Part shown: piece after piece, positions 15,732-24,538 of the stretch | Layout: each line of letters begins with the position of its first letter | How positions within the stretch are numbered: position 1 is the first letter of the stretch | Source: an uncultured Bacteroidales bacterium | GTDB lineage: Bacteria > Bacteroidota > Bacteroidia > Bacteroidales > UBA932 | Length of the DNA stretch: 54,461 bases | Assembly (NCBI GenBank): GCA_905235675.1 | Contig: CAJONC010000005.1 | Span: 1-54,461 of the forward strand | Direction of reading: 5' to 3' | Translations under genes and position numbers: made by a program | The notes under the pieces: generated by a model | What the model was told of the DNA's origin: nothing | Databases searched by the model: none | The model's input: only the letters and a program-made list of their open reading frames with translations

Positions 15732-16553
15732 TCAGAATAGTTTTATGGTTATTCCTGCCTGAAAATCCAGAAAAGGGTGTTCGACATCGAAAATGATAGT
15801 TGGTTCATATGGCAGTCCAAGACCCAAGTTCGCGTACAAGCCAAAGCGACTGTAGTTTATCCACCATGTCGCCCCTGCATTTATGACAATACACCAGTTT
15901 TTGTCATTGTCGCCTGCGGCATCAAGGCTTAAAGACAGGTCCCCAAAATCATCCATAACAAAGCGGTTTCCGGCCCCAAGTGTCCATCGTGACGAGGAAG
16001 CATCATTTGAAAAGATATTCTTCCCTAACCCTCCTTCGATGAACATAGCGCCAAAGCAATATTTTAAAGTCACATTGTCATTCATAAGTCTTCCCCAACC
16101 TGCGCGGATTTGAAAATTCGTTGCATCATCCGAATAATACGCAATGGTATTCAGCCCTCTCAAATTATCAAGAAACTGATTACCATTATCGGAAGAATAT
16201 CCCCCGGAACTGCCGGAATAACCATATCCGGAATCACTATCATAAACGGAGGAAAACACATACCAGTATTCATTCGGTTCAGAACCTGTACCTGTATGAA
16301 TACTTTTTCTTTGGGGCTGAGTATTCACTATGCGGTTGCCATTCGCATCAAATGCCTCCAGACGACTTACATGCCCGGCCGGATAGAATGTGTAAGAATT
16401 TCTGAAAGTGAAATCTCCCTGGTCGGTTCGTACTGTAACAGGTTGGGCAACGGAATTTCTCACTTGGAAATACAGGATTTCCGGTCGGGAGTAACCATAT
16501 CCTGCTGTTGAAACAAGCAGTAGTACGACAGGTAAAATAAGCTTAATCTTCAT
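15732..16553 (-). CDS. Secreted beta-barrel-like hypothetical protein
   Basis: A 273-residue protein with a signal peptide (LILPVVLLLVSTAGYGYS). A central low-complexity stretch rich in Gly, Ser and Tyr (GYGYSGSSGGYSSDNG) links an N-terminal beta domain to a C-terminal part of alternating aromatic strands ending in Phe (FQAGITIKLF), as in outer-membrane beta-barrels. No known family is recognised. It is the last of three minus-strand envelope genes (24-nt gap to the previous one) and is AT-richer than the genome average here, consistent with an accessory origin. Confidence 0.7.
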   Translation of the reverse strand: MKIKLILPVVLLLVSTAGYGYSRPEILYFQVRNSVAQPVTVRTDQGDFTFRNSYTFYPAGHVSRLEAFDANGNRIVNTQPQRKSIHTGTGSEPNEYWYVFSSVYDSDSGYGYSGSSGGYSSDNGNQFLDNLRGLNTIAYYSDDATNFQIRAGWGRLMNDNVTLKYCFGAMFIEGGLGKNIFSNDASSSRWTLGAGNRFVMDDFGDLSLSLDAAGDNDKNWCIVINAGATWWINYSRFGLYANLGLGLPYEPTIIFDVEHPFLDFQAGITIKLF

Positions 16554-16577
16554 TGCTTATGCCCAATGATTAAATCT

Positions 16578-17459
16578 CTAAAATAAATAATACCCTATTC
16601 CAAACATCAGCTGACGAGGGAATAAGCCCTGCTTGTCCGTAGTCGTGTCTAAAAATCCATTTCTCATACATAGCGAAAGCATAAATATATCGCTGAAGTA
16701 AAAACGGGCGTTGAGATCATATCCGAAGTCAAAGCGATTGTGGTTGGTTATATTTCCAAGGCTGACAGAATTGTTATTGCCGGTACGCATCGACCCCCAC
16801 AGGTCGTATGAAAAATGGATTCCGGCGACCAAATCAAGCCTCATCCCCTTATCGTTGAATGGGAAACTATATCCGGCGCCCGGTGAAATATATAAAGCAT
16901 TAGCTGACAGGGTTTGCTTTATATCGCCATCATAATCATAAATCCATTTTCCGCCCCGTTCATTTATCCCTGTAGAAACAGAAAACAAATAACCTTTGTC
17001 GGAATACCAGTTGCTTACAGTCAGCACAGACCACACAAATTTTCCACCGTCTTGTTTGGACATCTTACCTTGGCCAAGCTCAACGACATTTATTACAGTG
17101 TTTTTAAACTTTCTGCCTAAAAACAGAACTGAATCGGACTTTGCAACAGCAGTTTTGGAGGCAACAGCCTTTGTCGCATCAGCGTTGGGCCGGGGCTGGT
17201 TGACCGGCTGAGCAGGCGTAAACACTTTTTCTGTTCCATTGGAAAACATTATTTTGGATACGCGTGATACCGAGATCCTATAGAGCGGCCCGTTCTGGTT
17301 GTCAATAGGTTTGTAAGCGATACTGTCATCACTTATCTCTTCAACGTTTGCCCTTATTATCTGGGCGTCGGTGGTGAGGATAATGTCCTGTGCCTTTGCA
17401 CTCAAAGACATTAGAAGCAGCCCAATGGCTGCAACTGCCATAGCAAAAATTTTTTTCAT
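16578..17459 (-). CDS. Outer-membrane beta-barrel protein with QDIILT domain
   Basis: A 293-residue protein with a signal peptide ending at SLSAKA. Residues about 23-85 form a small domain beginning QDIILTTDAQII and containing DSIAYK, GPLYRISVSRV and FSNGTEKVF. The same domain opens the next upstream gene product and is common in Bacteroidales as a periplasmic module of unknown function. From about residue 110 the chain looks like an outer-membrane barrel (alternating strands, final FGIGYYLF). It lies 7 nt downstream of the 17467-18183 gene in the same operon. Confidence 0.7.
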   Translation of the reverse strand: MKKIFAMAVAAIGLLLMSLSAKAQDIILTTDAQIIRANVEEISDDSIAYKPIDNQNGPLYRISVSRVSKIMFSNGTEKVFTPAQPVNQPRPNADATKAVASKTAVAKSDSVLFLGRKFKNTVINVVELGQGKMSKQDGGKFVWSVLTVSNWYSDKGYLFSVSTGINERGGKWIYDYDGDIKQTLSANALYISPGAGYSFPFNDKGMRLDLVAGIHFSYDLWGSMRTGNNNSVSLGNITNHNRFDFGYDLNARFYFSDIFMLSLCMRNGFLDTTTDKQGLFPRQLMFGIGYYLF

Positions 17460-17466
17460 AAGATAA

Positions 17467-18183
17467 TTAGAAATTAAATGTCAGTGCAACACCGTTCGGC
17501 GTTGCACCAAACTGGATATTCGGAGTGTACGAACGGCCCATGTTATATGTGTTATGGGTGTTTACAAAACTTTTCAAAGATTTCTTTGTTGAAATATAAG
17601 GGAACACGGCAGACAAAGTCACAATACTGCCGACGCCCGCAACGGCAACGCCTACTATGAATAAGTTGTTCAGTTGTTTTTCCGTGGAATTCAAAGCTCC
17701 TATAGCTGCCACCCCAAACCCTGCAATTATAATCGAATAGCCTGCGGTAAACCAAGCGTCATTTATTTTCTGTGACTTCGTTAATCTGACATATTCCTGT
17801 ATTTCCAAAGGGTTCAGATATCTGGAAAGCATGGCACCGTCCGCGGGGTCCAGATATGTTCCGTCTTCCAGGGTTACACTTTCCGAGGCGGAATGCCATA
17901 CAAGCAGACTGCCGGAGGATTGGGAATTGACACTTTGACCGGTGGGAAATAATTGTTCAGTTCCGTTCTCGAAACAGATCTTTACAACCCTTGAGGATGC
18001 AATCTTCATATTGGGGCCGGAAGGATTATCGGCCATTTTGTAGATTATGGCGTCATCCCCTATTTCAAGAACTTTAGCCATAATGATTTCCTGACTGTCC
18101 GTGAGGATAATGTCCTGTGCTTTAACCATGGAAAATGGCAGGAAGAACATTAGACCGGCCAGAATGAGACGGATTTGTCGCAT
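17467..18183 (-). CDS. Membrane protein with QDIILT domain
   Basis: A 238-residue protein with a signal sequence (LILAGLMFFLPFSMVKA) followed by the QDIILT domain also found in the downstream gene product (DDAIIYKMADNPSGP, SSRVVKICFENGTEQLF). Two hydrophobic stretches follow near residues 145-190 (SIIIAGFGVAAIGAL and LFIVGVAVAGVGSIVTLSAV), which look like membrane helices. The C-terminal piece is short and ends in ALTFNF. Function is unknown. It is the first gene of the minus-strand trio, and its only convincing promoter lies about 280 nt upstream. Confidence 0.68.
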   Translation of the reverse strand: MRQIRLILAGLMFFLPFSMVKAQDIILTDSQEIIMAKVLEIGDDAIIYKMADNPSGPNMKIASSRVVKICFENGTEQLFPTGQSVNSQSSGSLLVWHSASESVTLEDGTYLDPADGAMLSRYLNPLEIQEYVRLTKSQKINDAWFTAGYSIIIAGFGVAAIGALNSTEKQLNNLFIVGVAVAGVGSIVTLSAVFPYISTKKSLKSFVNTHNTYNMGRSYTPNIQFGATPNGVALTFNF

Positions 18184-18460
18184 GAGTAAATCAGTTTTAA
18201 AATGCGTCTTTCCTCAATGACGACAAGTAATAAAAAAGACTGGAGGAACACTTGCACTCCATACTCATCTCTGGTTCTGGAAAACCATGCACGATACTTT
18301 GTACAAAGATTCTTCCAGCCTTATGTAAACGACGAAGAATCGTCGAGTACATTCCGGCGGGCATAATCTGTACTTTTGTCGTGCTAAATTTTCCAGATTT
18401 GAGATGAACAAAAGGACAAATCAGTCTTGTTGTTTCCGGATTTCTCCCCGGAATACATTC
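18184..18460 (-). other. Long 5' leader with a conserved-looking open frame
   Basis: Between the promoter at 18466-18496 and ATG 18183 lie about 280 nt with no listed gene. One minus-strand frame is open for 94 codons (18481 to the TAA at 18197-18199). Its first ATG is at 18364, giving a 55-residue product (begins MPAGMYSTILRRLHKAG). The stretch also has RNA-like features: a perfect 12-bp palindrome CTTTGTACAAAG (18297-18308), a CGACGA/TCGTCG hairpin and a TTCCGG/CCGGAA hairpin. It may be a small gene, a degraded gene or a structured regulatory leader; I cannot decide. Confidence 0.45.
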
Positions 18461-18465
18461 AGATA

Positions 18466-18496
18466 CAAAGGTAGAATTTTTTTATTCACGAGCAAA
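18466..18496 (-). promoter_or_regulatory. Promoter of the minus-strand envelope trio
   Basis: Minus strand TTTG (18496-18493), 19-nt spacer, TACCTTTG (18473-18466): an exact Bacteroidota promoter. It implies a 5' untranslated region of about 280 nt before ATG 18183. Confidence 0.75.
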
Positions 18497-18501
18497 TTTC
18501 T

Positions 18502-18509
18502 TACCTTTG
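18502..18509 (+). promoter_or_regulatory. -7 box of the 18526-19107 gene
   Basis: TACCTTTG, with a weak TTTT -33 about 19-20 nt upstream. Transcription should start near 18515, giving a leader of about 11 nt. It is divergent from the minus-strand promoter directly to its left. Confidence 0.6.
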
Positions 18510-18525
18510 GGAAAAATATACTGTT

Positions 18526-19107
18526 ATGAAAAAACTAATTACCTTTATTATTTTATTGACCGTTTCCGCAGCCGCATTCGGGCAGGAGCCCGTTGAACAG
18601 AAATGGACGGTGAGGGCGTCCGCGGGGTACCTTCCCACGGTGCCGACGTTTACTTCTATTTTCGGCGCCATATTTGTCGGAGTTGTAGTCGCTGCAAACA
18701 AAGACAATAACGAAACCCTCGATATGAATATCCATCCTTACTACGGGCTGGAAGCGCTGTACAGTTTCAATTCGCGCTGGTCGCTCGGTCTGGGCACAGG
18801 CTATACAGGGTCGGTATGGAATGTCGTCAACAACGACACCGGTGAGGTACACTCTTCAAGCAAAACCCATATTGTTCCGGTAAACCTGGTAGGGCGCTTG
18901 AATTACCTGAATCATGAAACCGTCAAGCTCTACGGCTCGCTCGAAGCAGGCGCGATGCTGGCGATCGGGGATAGCGTCAGCTTGGGGTTCGACGCCCAGG
19001 TCAATCCCATCGGAGTCGAGTTCGGCCGCAGATTCTTCGGAATGGCGGAACTGGGGATAGGAATGAATTATTTCGGCGGCCGCATAGGCATAGGATACCG
19101 GTTCTGA
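18526..19107 (+). CDS. Small outer-membrane beta-barrel protein
   Basis: A 193-residue exported protein (signal peptide with TFIILLTVSAAAFG). The mature part alternates polar and aromatic residues (YYGLEALYSFNSRWSLGLG, VKLYGSLEAGAMLAIG) and ends in GRIGIGYRF, the terminal-Phe pattern of outer-membrane barrels. Eight strands would fit the length. An early hydrophobic SIFGAIFVGVVVAA segment is odd for a barrel and could be a plug or hairpin. Function is unknown. It is transcribed alone from its own promoter, divergent from the three minus-strand envelope genes. Confidence 0.7.
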   Translation: MKKLITFIILLTVSAAAFGQEPVEQKWTVRASAGYLPTVPTFTSIFGAIFVGVVVAANKDNNETLDMNIHPYYGLEALYSFNSRWSLGLGTGYTGSVWNVVNNDTGEVHSSSKTHIVPVNLVGRLNYLNHETVKLYGSLEAGAMLAIGDSVSLGFDAQVNPIGVEFGRRFFGMAELGIGMNYFGGRIGIGYRF

Positions 19108-19289
19108 GCCCCCGTGTAAAAAACAAATAGTAATTATATCAAAAATCAAAGTGCAGGGCAAGACGGTACAAATGTGTTACCAAGTATAAAAAGGTAATAA
19201 TCAGTCCATTACATACTTCATTTATTTTAAAATCCTTGACGGAATTATTAAATAAATGAGACTTCTTCGGTGGATTTTTTTAAAGTCCT

Positions 19290-19321
19290 TTTGGATTTGT
19301 TTATTTCCTTTTTTAAATTTG
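19290..19321 (+). promoter_or_regulatory. Promoter of the nine-gene Sus-type operon
   Basis: TTTG (19290-19293), 20-nt spacer, TAAATTTG (19314-19321) at the end of a very AT-rich 218-nt gap. It ends 4 nt before ATG 19326, or 22 nt before the in-frame ATG 19344. No promoter of this quality is found between the nine genes that follow. Confidence 0.7.
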
Positions 19322-19325
19322 GAGC

Positions 19326-21392
19326 ATGAGTTGCTCCAAGTGTATGCCGATTTTATTCCTGCTTGCCTTTACAACTGTCTTCAACGGTTGCCAAAGTGAG
19401 CTGCAACTTCCTGAAAATCAGCCAATCAACATTGGTAAGGGGAACTCTGTCGCAAAGAAATTCAGTACTTCCCACGAAGGAACAAAGGCATCCCTCGCGC
19501 AGGACGGGTATTCTGTTGTATGGAACAAAGGTGATGCTCTCCTTGTTTTTGACGGAACTGACGCAGTCCGCTTCGATATTGAAGATGAAAGCATTAACGG
19601 CGGAAAAGCTACTTTCAAAGGCACTGTAAGTGAAGGCGCCACGCATTTCTTCGCGCTTTCCCCCTACGACTCGGGGGCGGAACTCGGCAAATACACGGCG
19701 GATGTCACCCTGCCCGCTGAACAGGCCGCCGTGGACGGAGGATTCGACCCCGCCTGCTGCATCGCCGCGGCCGTTACCGATAATGACAATCTCCGCTTCA
19801 ACAATCTGGTTGCGCTTGTAAAAGTCCGTCTTGAAGAGGATGCAAACTCGATACGCCTGAAAGGCAATGCCGACGAAGCACTCGCCGGCAGCTTCTCGGT
19901 GGAACTGAATCCCGACAACAGCGTTGCAATGATAAGCGGCGGCAGCGAAAAGGAAATAGTGCTTTCCGGCACGCTGAAAGGTGGCAGCACCTACTGCATC
20001 GCCGTAATAGGCGATAAAAAACTGTCGAAAGGCCTCAGCGTTTCAGCTTTTCTCGAAAACGGAAAGCAGGCGGTAAAGACTGTGTCTTCGGAAATCTCCC
20101 TCAAGGCAGGGGTGATAGTGAATGTCGACATGGCCGACGCCTCAGTCCCTTCGCTTTTCGGATCCGACGTCCTTACCTTCAGCAGAAGCGGCAACGGCAG
20201 TTACCGTTCAGATGATTTTACCGATCTCAAACTCCTTTCCGAAGCCCCCAAAGGCTGGACTGTCACCCTTTCCGCCGACGGCAGGCTCGATATCAAGGCA
20301 CCTGACACCCTGGAAGGCTCGGATCTCTTCGGAGACCTCAAATTCAGCTGCAAGGCTGCAAACGGCAGGGAAACCGTGGAGACGGTCACCGTCCGCATTT
20401 ATGGCGTGAACAACAAGCAGGACCTTCTTGATGCGAGGGATGCAATCCTGTCGGGCGGCGACAGCAAGAAGTTCATGTCCGCAAGCGCGCTGTCCCTGAA
20501 CGCCGACGTTTCGATTGATACCGAAGACATGCTGCCGTCCGGCACTTTCTTCTATGCCCTGACCGCCCCCCTGAACGGCAACGGCCACACCATCACGATA
20601 AACAGCAGCAACCGCGCGGACGCAAATTCTCTAATAGAGTACCTGCGGGCGAATGTGATGAACCTGAATCTGGCCGGCAGCCTGGTCAGCAACGGTGGGG
20701 AATGCAGGATGGCCCCGCTTGCGGCAAATGCCGGTTACTACGCCGGAGTGAGCAAAACTGTTACAATTTCCAATGTCACCAGTTCGGTGGATGTCTCCTA
20801 CGCCGGCTCTTCTGTCACCAATTCCAAAATAGGAGGGCTGGTGTGCTCGTGCATTGGCAGCATGAGCACCATAAGTTTCGTGAACTGCAAGGTTACAGGC
20901 AAGTTGCGCACGTCGCAGGCCCTGCTCGACCTGGGCGGACTCGTGGGACGCATCGAGAGTTCCTCCCCGGGGGAGATAGTGAAATTCACCGACTGCGAGT
21001 TTGCGGGAGAGATAGAATACAACCAGCGGACAATCCACGCGAATCCGAGGGTGGGCGGTTTCGTCGCCAGCGGCGAAAGGCGCAGCATGCTTACGAGGTG
21101 CGTGAACAACGGAAAGATTACCCTGAACCTGAACAATACCGTTTTCGACCCTGACGGCGGAGGCGGTGCAGGCGGCATACTCGGGCGCAGCTCCGCGGTC
21201 GTGAGCGGATACAACATGGGTTGGTATCTGAATGCCGTCACCACCAACTGCATATTTACGGTGAACGGGCAGCCTTCGGGTGCAACCACGGCATATTTCG
21301 GGAAGATAATAGGTTCCAAGAAGGATGAGGCCATGCAGTACGACAATGTGGTGGAAGGCGGCACCCTTACAATAAATGTTTATGGGAAATGA
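19326..21392 (+). CDS. Fimbrillin-like/GLUG surface lipoprotein 1
   Basis: A 688-residue lipoprotein; the lipobox is VFNGC with Cys22 (Cys16 if translation starts at ATG 19344). Residues about 45-270 resemble fimbrillin/Mfa-like domains (GYSVVWNKGDALLVFDG, ATFKGTVSEGATHFFALSPY). After YGVNNKQDLLDARDA the chain becomes a beta-helix-like region with GLUG-type repeats (IGGLVCSC, LGGLVGRIES, VGGFVASGER). It is a paralogue of the 22382-24514 product. As first gene of the operon it may be a surface ligand-binding protein; that role is inferred from context. The next gene overlaps its stop by 4 nt. Confidence 0.75.
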   Translation: MSCSKCMPILFLLAFTTVFNGCQSELQLPENQPINIGKGNSVAKKFSTSHEGTKASLAQDGYSVVWNKGDALLVFDGTDAVRFDIEDESINGGKATFKGTVSEGATHFFALSPYDSGAELGKYTADVTLPAEQAAVDGGFDPACCIAAAVTDNDNLRFNNLVALVKVRLEEDANSIRLKGNADEALAGSFSVELNPDNSVAMISGGSEKEIVLSGTLKGGSTYCIAVIGDKKLSKGLSVSAFLENGKQAVKTVSSEISLKAGVIVNVDMADASVPSLFGSDVLTFSRSGNGSYRSDDFTDLKLLSEAPKGWTVTLSADGRLDIKAPDTLEGSDLFGDLKFSCKAANGRETVETVTVRIYGVNNKQDLLDARDAILSGGDSKKFMSASALSLNADVSIDTEDMLPSGTFFYALTAPLNGNGHTITINSSNRADANSLIEYLRANVMNLNLAGSLVSNGGECRMAPLAANAGYYAGVSKTVTISNVTSSVDVSYAGSSVTNSKIGGLVCSCIGSMSTISFVNCKVTGKLRTSQALLDLGGLVGRIESSSPGEIVKFTDCEFAGEIEYNQRTIHANPRVGGFVASGERRSMLTRCVNNGKITLNLNNTVFDPDGGGGAGGILGRSSAVVSGYNMGWYLNAVTTNCIFTVNGQPSGATTAYFGKIIGSKKDEAMQYDNVVEGGTLTINVYGK

Positions 21393-22357
21393 AAAGGCGT
21401 GAATTTTTGAGGACTTCTGCTGCGGCGCTGGCGGGACTCTCGCTCGGCGCCTGCAACCGTCCGTCACCGGACACACCGGACAGGCCGGACGAAGAAAACA
21501 AGGCCGCTTCCGGTGAGGCGGGAACGTCTTCGTTCCACGACATATCCGGTACGGGGGCCTCGTCGTACTTCTCCCTTACCCAGTTGAGCTCCGCCACCGA
21601 CACCATAGGCAATTCCTATCTGCTCGTGACCGGCTCCGGCAAGGTCATAATGATGGACGGAGGGATGCCGACCGATGAATCCAAACTCCGCAGCAGGCTC
21701 GCCGCGGTGGGCAACCATGTGGATGCGTGGTTCATTTCCCACCCCCATGGCGACCATGTCGGAGCACTTATTCCCATACTTGAAAACAGGAACGGCATCA
21801 GCATAGGCTCCATTTATTATTCACGGCTGTCTTCGACTCTGCTCTCGCAGGAATCTGGGGCGAACAATACTTACGCCACACCCTTCTACAATGCGCTCGC
21901 CGTGCAGACGGAAACGGATGTGATAAACGTGCAGAGGACGGGCCAGGTGTTCACTGTGGACGGGGTAAGCATCAAGGTGCTGGGAATAGCCAATCCGGAG
22001 ATACTGAACAATGCTTACAACAATTCTTCTATGATACTGAAGGTGAGCGACGCCACCAAGAGCGTGCTTTTCCTCGGCGATGCAGGAGAAGAGTGCGGGG
22101 AGAAACTGCTGAAGGCATATCCCGGCGAACTGGAATGCGACTATATACAGATGGCGCACCACGGGCAGCAGGGTTGCAACCAGAAATTTTACAATGCCGC
22201 CAAGTTCAAGGCCTGTCTCTGGCCCACCCCCTCGTGGCTTTGGAAAGCAGGGGAAAGCAGCCAGTACAAGACCTGGGAGACGCGAAAGTGGATAGAGGCG
22301 AAGGGCATTACCGAAAACCATGTTTCGAGCATCGAGACTGACTGGAAACTCAAATAA
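21389..22357 (+). CDS. Tat-exported MBL-fold lipoprotein hydrolase
   Basis: A 322-residue protein with a twin-arginine signal (KRREFLRTSAAALAGLSLG) and a lipobox ending at Cys22. The mature domain has the metallo-beta-lactamase fold metal motif HPHGDH (His118, His120, Asp122, His123), a further ligand Asp231 in FLGDAGEE, and MAHHGQQG (His257/258), as in ComEC-like MBL domains. Substrate is unknown; family members cleave esters, phosphodiesters or lactams. Tat export implies folding with its metal in the cytoplasm before membrane anchoring. It overlaps the preceding lipoprotein gene by 4 nt and is enclosed by two paralogous lipoprotein genes. Confidence 0.85.
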   Translation: MKRREFLRTSAAALAGLSLGACNRPSPDTPDRPDEENKAASGEAGTSSFHDISGTGASSYFSLTQLSSATDTIGNSYLLVTGSGKVIMMDGGMPTDESKLRSRLAAVGNHVDAWFISHPHGDHVGALIPILENRNGISIGSIYYSRLSSTLLSQESGANNTYATPFYNALAVQTETDVINVQRTGQVFTVDGVSIKVLGIANPEILNNAYNNSSMILKVSDATKSVLFLGDAGEECGEKLLKAYPGELECDYIQMAHHGQQGCNQKFYNAAKFKACLWPTPSWLWKAGESSQYKTWETRKWIEAKGITENHVSSIETDWKLK

Positions 22358-22381
22358 GACAATTAATAACCCAAAACATTC

Positions 22382-24514
22382 ATGGATATGAAAAAAGCGC
22401 TTTATCTTTTGATGTCGGTTGCCGCGATTTCCTTCGCGGGCTGCAACCGGAACAATCCTGACGAACCGGACAAACCGGATACTCCGTCATCTACCAAAGT
22501 CACCAAGACTTTCTCTGTCACCCTTCCTTCGGTGGAAGGTGCAACCGTAGCATGGGCTGCAGGTGACGCAATTGCCGTCAACGACGGTAAAAGCACTGTC
22601 AAGTTCTCGATGGTGAGCGGATCCAACAAGGGAGCAAGCGCCGATTTTGCGGGAAGCGTCGAGGACGGTGCCGAATCCTATATCGCGGTTTACCCCTATT
22701 CGTCGAACGCATATTCTGCAGGTAAGGTGAACGGAACCGTTCCTTCCAACCAGAAGCTTGAGGCGGGGGCGGTAAGTACCGATGCAATTTATGCTGTCGG
22801 TGCCGCCGCGGGGGATGCAGTCTCCCTCAAGTCCCTCGTATCCTTTGTGAAGGTTACCCTCGGAAGCGGCCAGACCGCGAACGCCATCTCCGTTTCGAGC
22901 GAGGACGGATCCGCCCTTGCGGGTGATTTTACAGCCACCGTGGGAGCAGGCGCTGCCGTGAGTTCCATTTCCGGTGGAGAGTTCGTCTCCGCTTCGGTAT
23001 TGGCGAACGGCCCGTTTGAAGGCGGCAAGAGCTATTATCTTGCAGTTGTCGGCGGTGTCGACCACAACAGCGGCATTACCGTTTCGGTGGATCTCGGCGA
23101 AGGCAACATAGCCAGCAAGACAACGGGCAAGATAAGCACCAAGGCGGGCGAAGTTACCGCTGTTGACATGTCCGATGCGGAAGTCAAGCAGATTGCCGTG
23201 ACCTGGGTGAATACTCCCGACGTCGTTTCCTTCGACCTCGGCGAAACCAAGGAATTTGAAGTTGTCGGCATCAATGTCGCATCCATCGACTTTGATCCTT
23301 TCGGCCCTGCGGGCTGGACCACCGATGCTTCCAACGCTGCAAACGGAAAGGTTACCATCACCGCTCCCGCAAGCCTGGAGGGCGTTGAAAGTGCAGCCAA
23401 CATGACTCTTATCGGAACCACCGCCACAGGTTCCACCACTACCGCAAGCATAGTAGTGCGTCTCTATGGTGTAAACAACAAGGAAGACCTTGTCGCCGCC
23501 CGTGATTCCGTACAGAGGAAGGGAGACGTCAGCGCCTACCTCGTCGACGGCGCCATCACCCTGAATGCCGATGTCAGCATCAGCACCGAGGACTTCCTCG
23601 ACAACAATTCAGGTGTCATATTCTTCCCTACGCTTACCTATCCTTTCAACGGACAGGGCAAGACCGTCACCATGAACGTGGAGGCGACGCTTACCACTGA
23701 AAAGACCGGAGGCCAGCACTACTTCTCCTTCATCCAGATGGTCAAGACAGATGTGAAGGATCTTAATCTTGCAGGAACAATGACGCTCAACGATGCCTGC
23801 AAGGAGACAAGGTGGGGCGTTCTTGCGGGACTTGTGGGCGCACAGTCCGGCGATACCGAATGCGACATCAACATCACCAATGTCCACGTATCCACCGATA
23901 TGGTATGCAATCCCACGGCAGCGAAGATCAATGTCCGTATGGCCGGACTCTTCGGAATGAATACCGGCTCATCCCTCGCCGAGCCCAAAATTACAGTGGA
24001 CAAATGCTCCTATTCCGGCAACATGACCATCACCCAGTCCATACGCGAAATCGCGGGCTTCATCGGACTTTCCGGCAACGGCAACCCCGGCCCTCTGATG
24101 ACCATTGCAAACAGCGAGTTTACCGGCAAGATCGATTATAAACAGACAGTTTACAACAGCGTTCTGCGTATCGCCGGATTCGTGGGTAGCGCCGAGCGTA
24201 CGACATTGATTGACAATTGCAAGAGCGCCGGTGAAATCACCGTGGATGCCGGCGGCCAGCAGCTTGTCAGTACGTCAGGCGGACTTGCGGGCTTCATCGG
24301 ACGCACCAACGCGGCCGTAGCTCCCAATCACATGGACTATGCGGTTACCAACAGCGAAAACACCACCAAAATTACCGTAACCAACGCCCTGCGTTCCGAC
24401 GCCGGCCTTAACACCAGCATAGGCCAGCTCGTGGGCTCCATCATTTCAACTGCCAACCTTACCCTCGACGGCAACAAGGAGAACGGCAGCATCTCCATCA
24501 ACTACAACGACTGA
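22382..24514 (+). CDS. Fimbrillin-like/GLUG surface lipoprotein 2
   Basis: A 710-residue lipoprotein (lipobox AISFAGC, Cys21) followed by a Pro/Asp-rich spacer (NNPDEPDKPDTPSS). The N-terminal half is fimbrillin-like (GATVAWAAGDAIAVNDG, ADFAGSVEDGAESYIAVYPY). From YGVNNKEDLVAARDS it aligns with the same point of lipoprotein 1 and continues as a beta-helix-like domain with at least five [LIM]AG[LF]xG repeats (LAGLVGAQSG, MAGLFGMNTG, IAGFIGLSGN, IAGFVGSAER, LAGFIGRTNA). ATG 22388 is an alternative start. It lies 24 nt after the MBL gene and 24 nt before susC1, so is part of the operon. Confidence 0.76.
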   Translation: MDMKKALYLLMSVAAISFAGCNRNNPDEPDKPDTPSSTKVTKTFSVTLPSVEGATVAWAAGDAIAVNDGKSTVKFSMVSGSNKGASADFAGSVEDGAESYIAVYPYSSNAYSAGKVNGTVPSNQKLEAGAVSTDAIYAVGAAAGDAVSLKSLVSFVKVTLGSGQTANAISVSSEDGSALAGDFTATVGAGAAVSSISGGEFVSASVLANGPFEGGKSYYLAVVGGVDHNSGITVSVDLGEGNIASKTTGKISTKAGEVTAVDMSDAEVKQIAVTWVNTPDVVSFDLGETKEFEVVGINVASIDFDPFGPAGWTTDASNAANGKVTITAPASLEGVESAANMTLIGTTATGSTTTASIVVRLYGVNNKEDLVAARDSVQRKGDVSAYLVDGAITLNADVSISTEDFLDNNSGVIFFPTLTYPFNGQGKTVTMNVEATLTTEKTGGQHYFSFIQMVKTDVKDLNLAGTMTLNDACKETRWGVLAGLVGAQSGDTECDINITNVHVSTDMVCNPTAAKINVRMAGLFGMNTGSSLAEPKITVDKCSYSGNMTITQSIREIAGFIGLSGNGNPGPLMTIANSEFTGKIDYKQTVYNSVLRIAGFVGSAERTTLIDNCKSAGEITVDAGGQQLVSTSGGLAGFIGRTNAAVAPNHMDYAVTNSENTTKITVTNALRSDAGLNTSIGQLVGSIISTANLTLDGNKENGSISINYND

Positions 24515-24538
24515 TAAATCACTTATAATCAGAAACCA

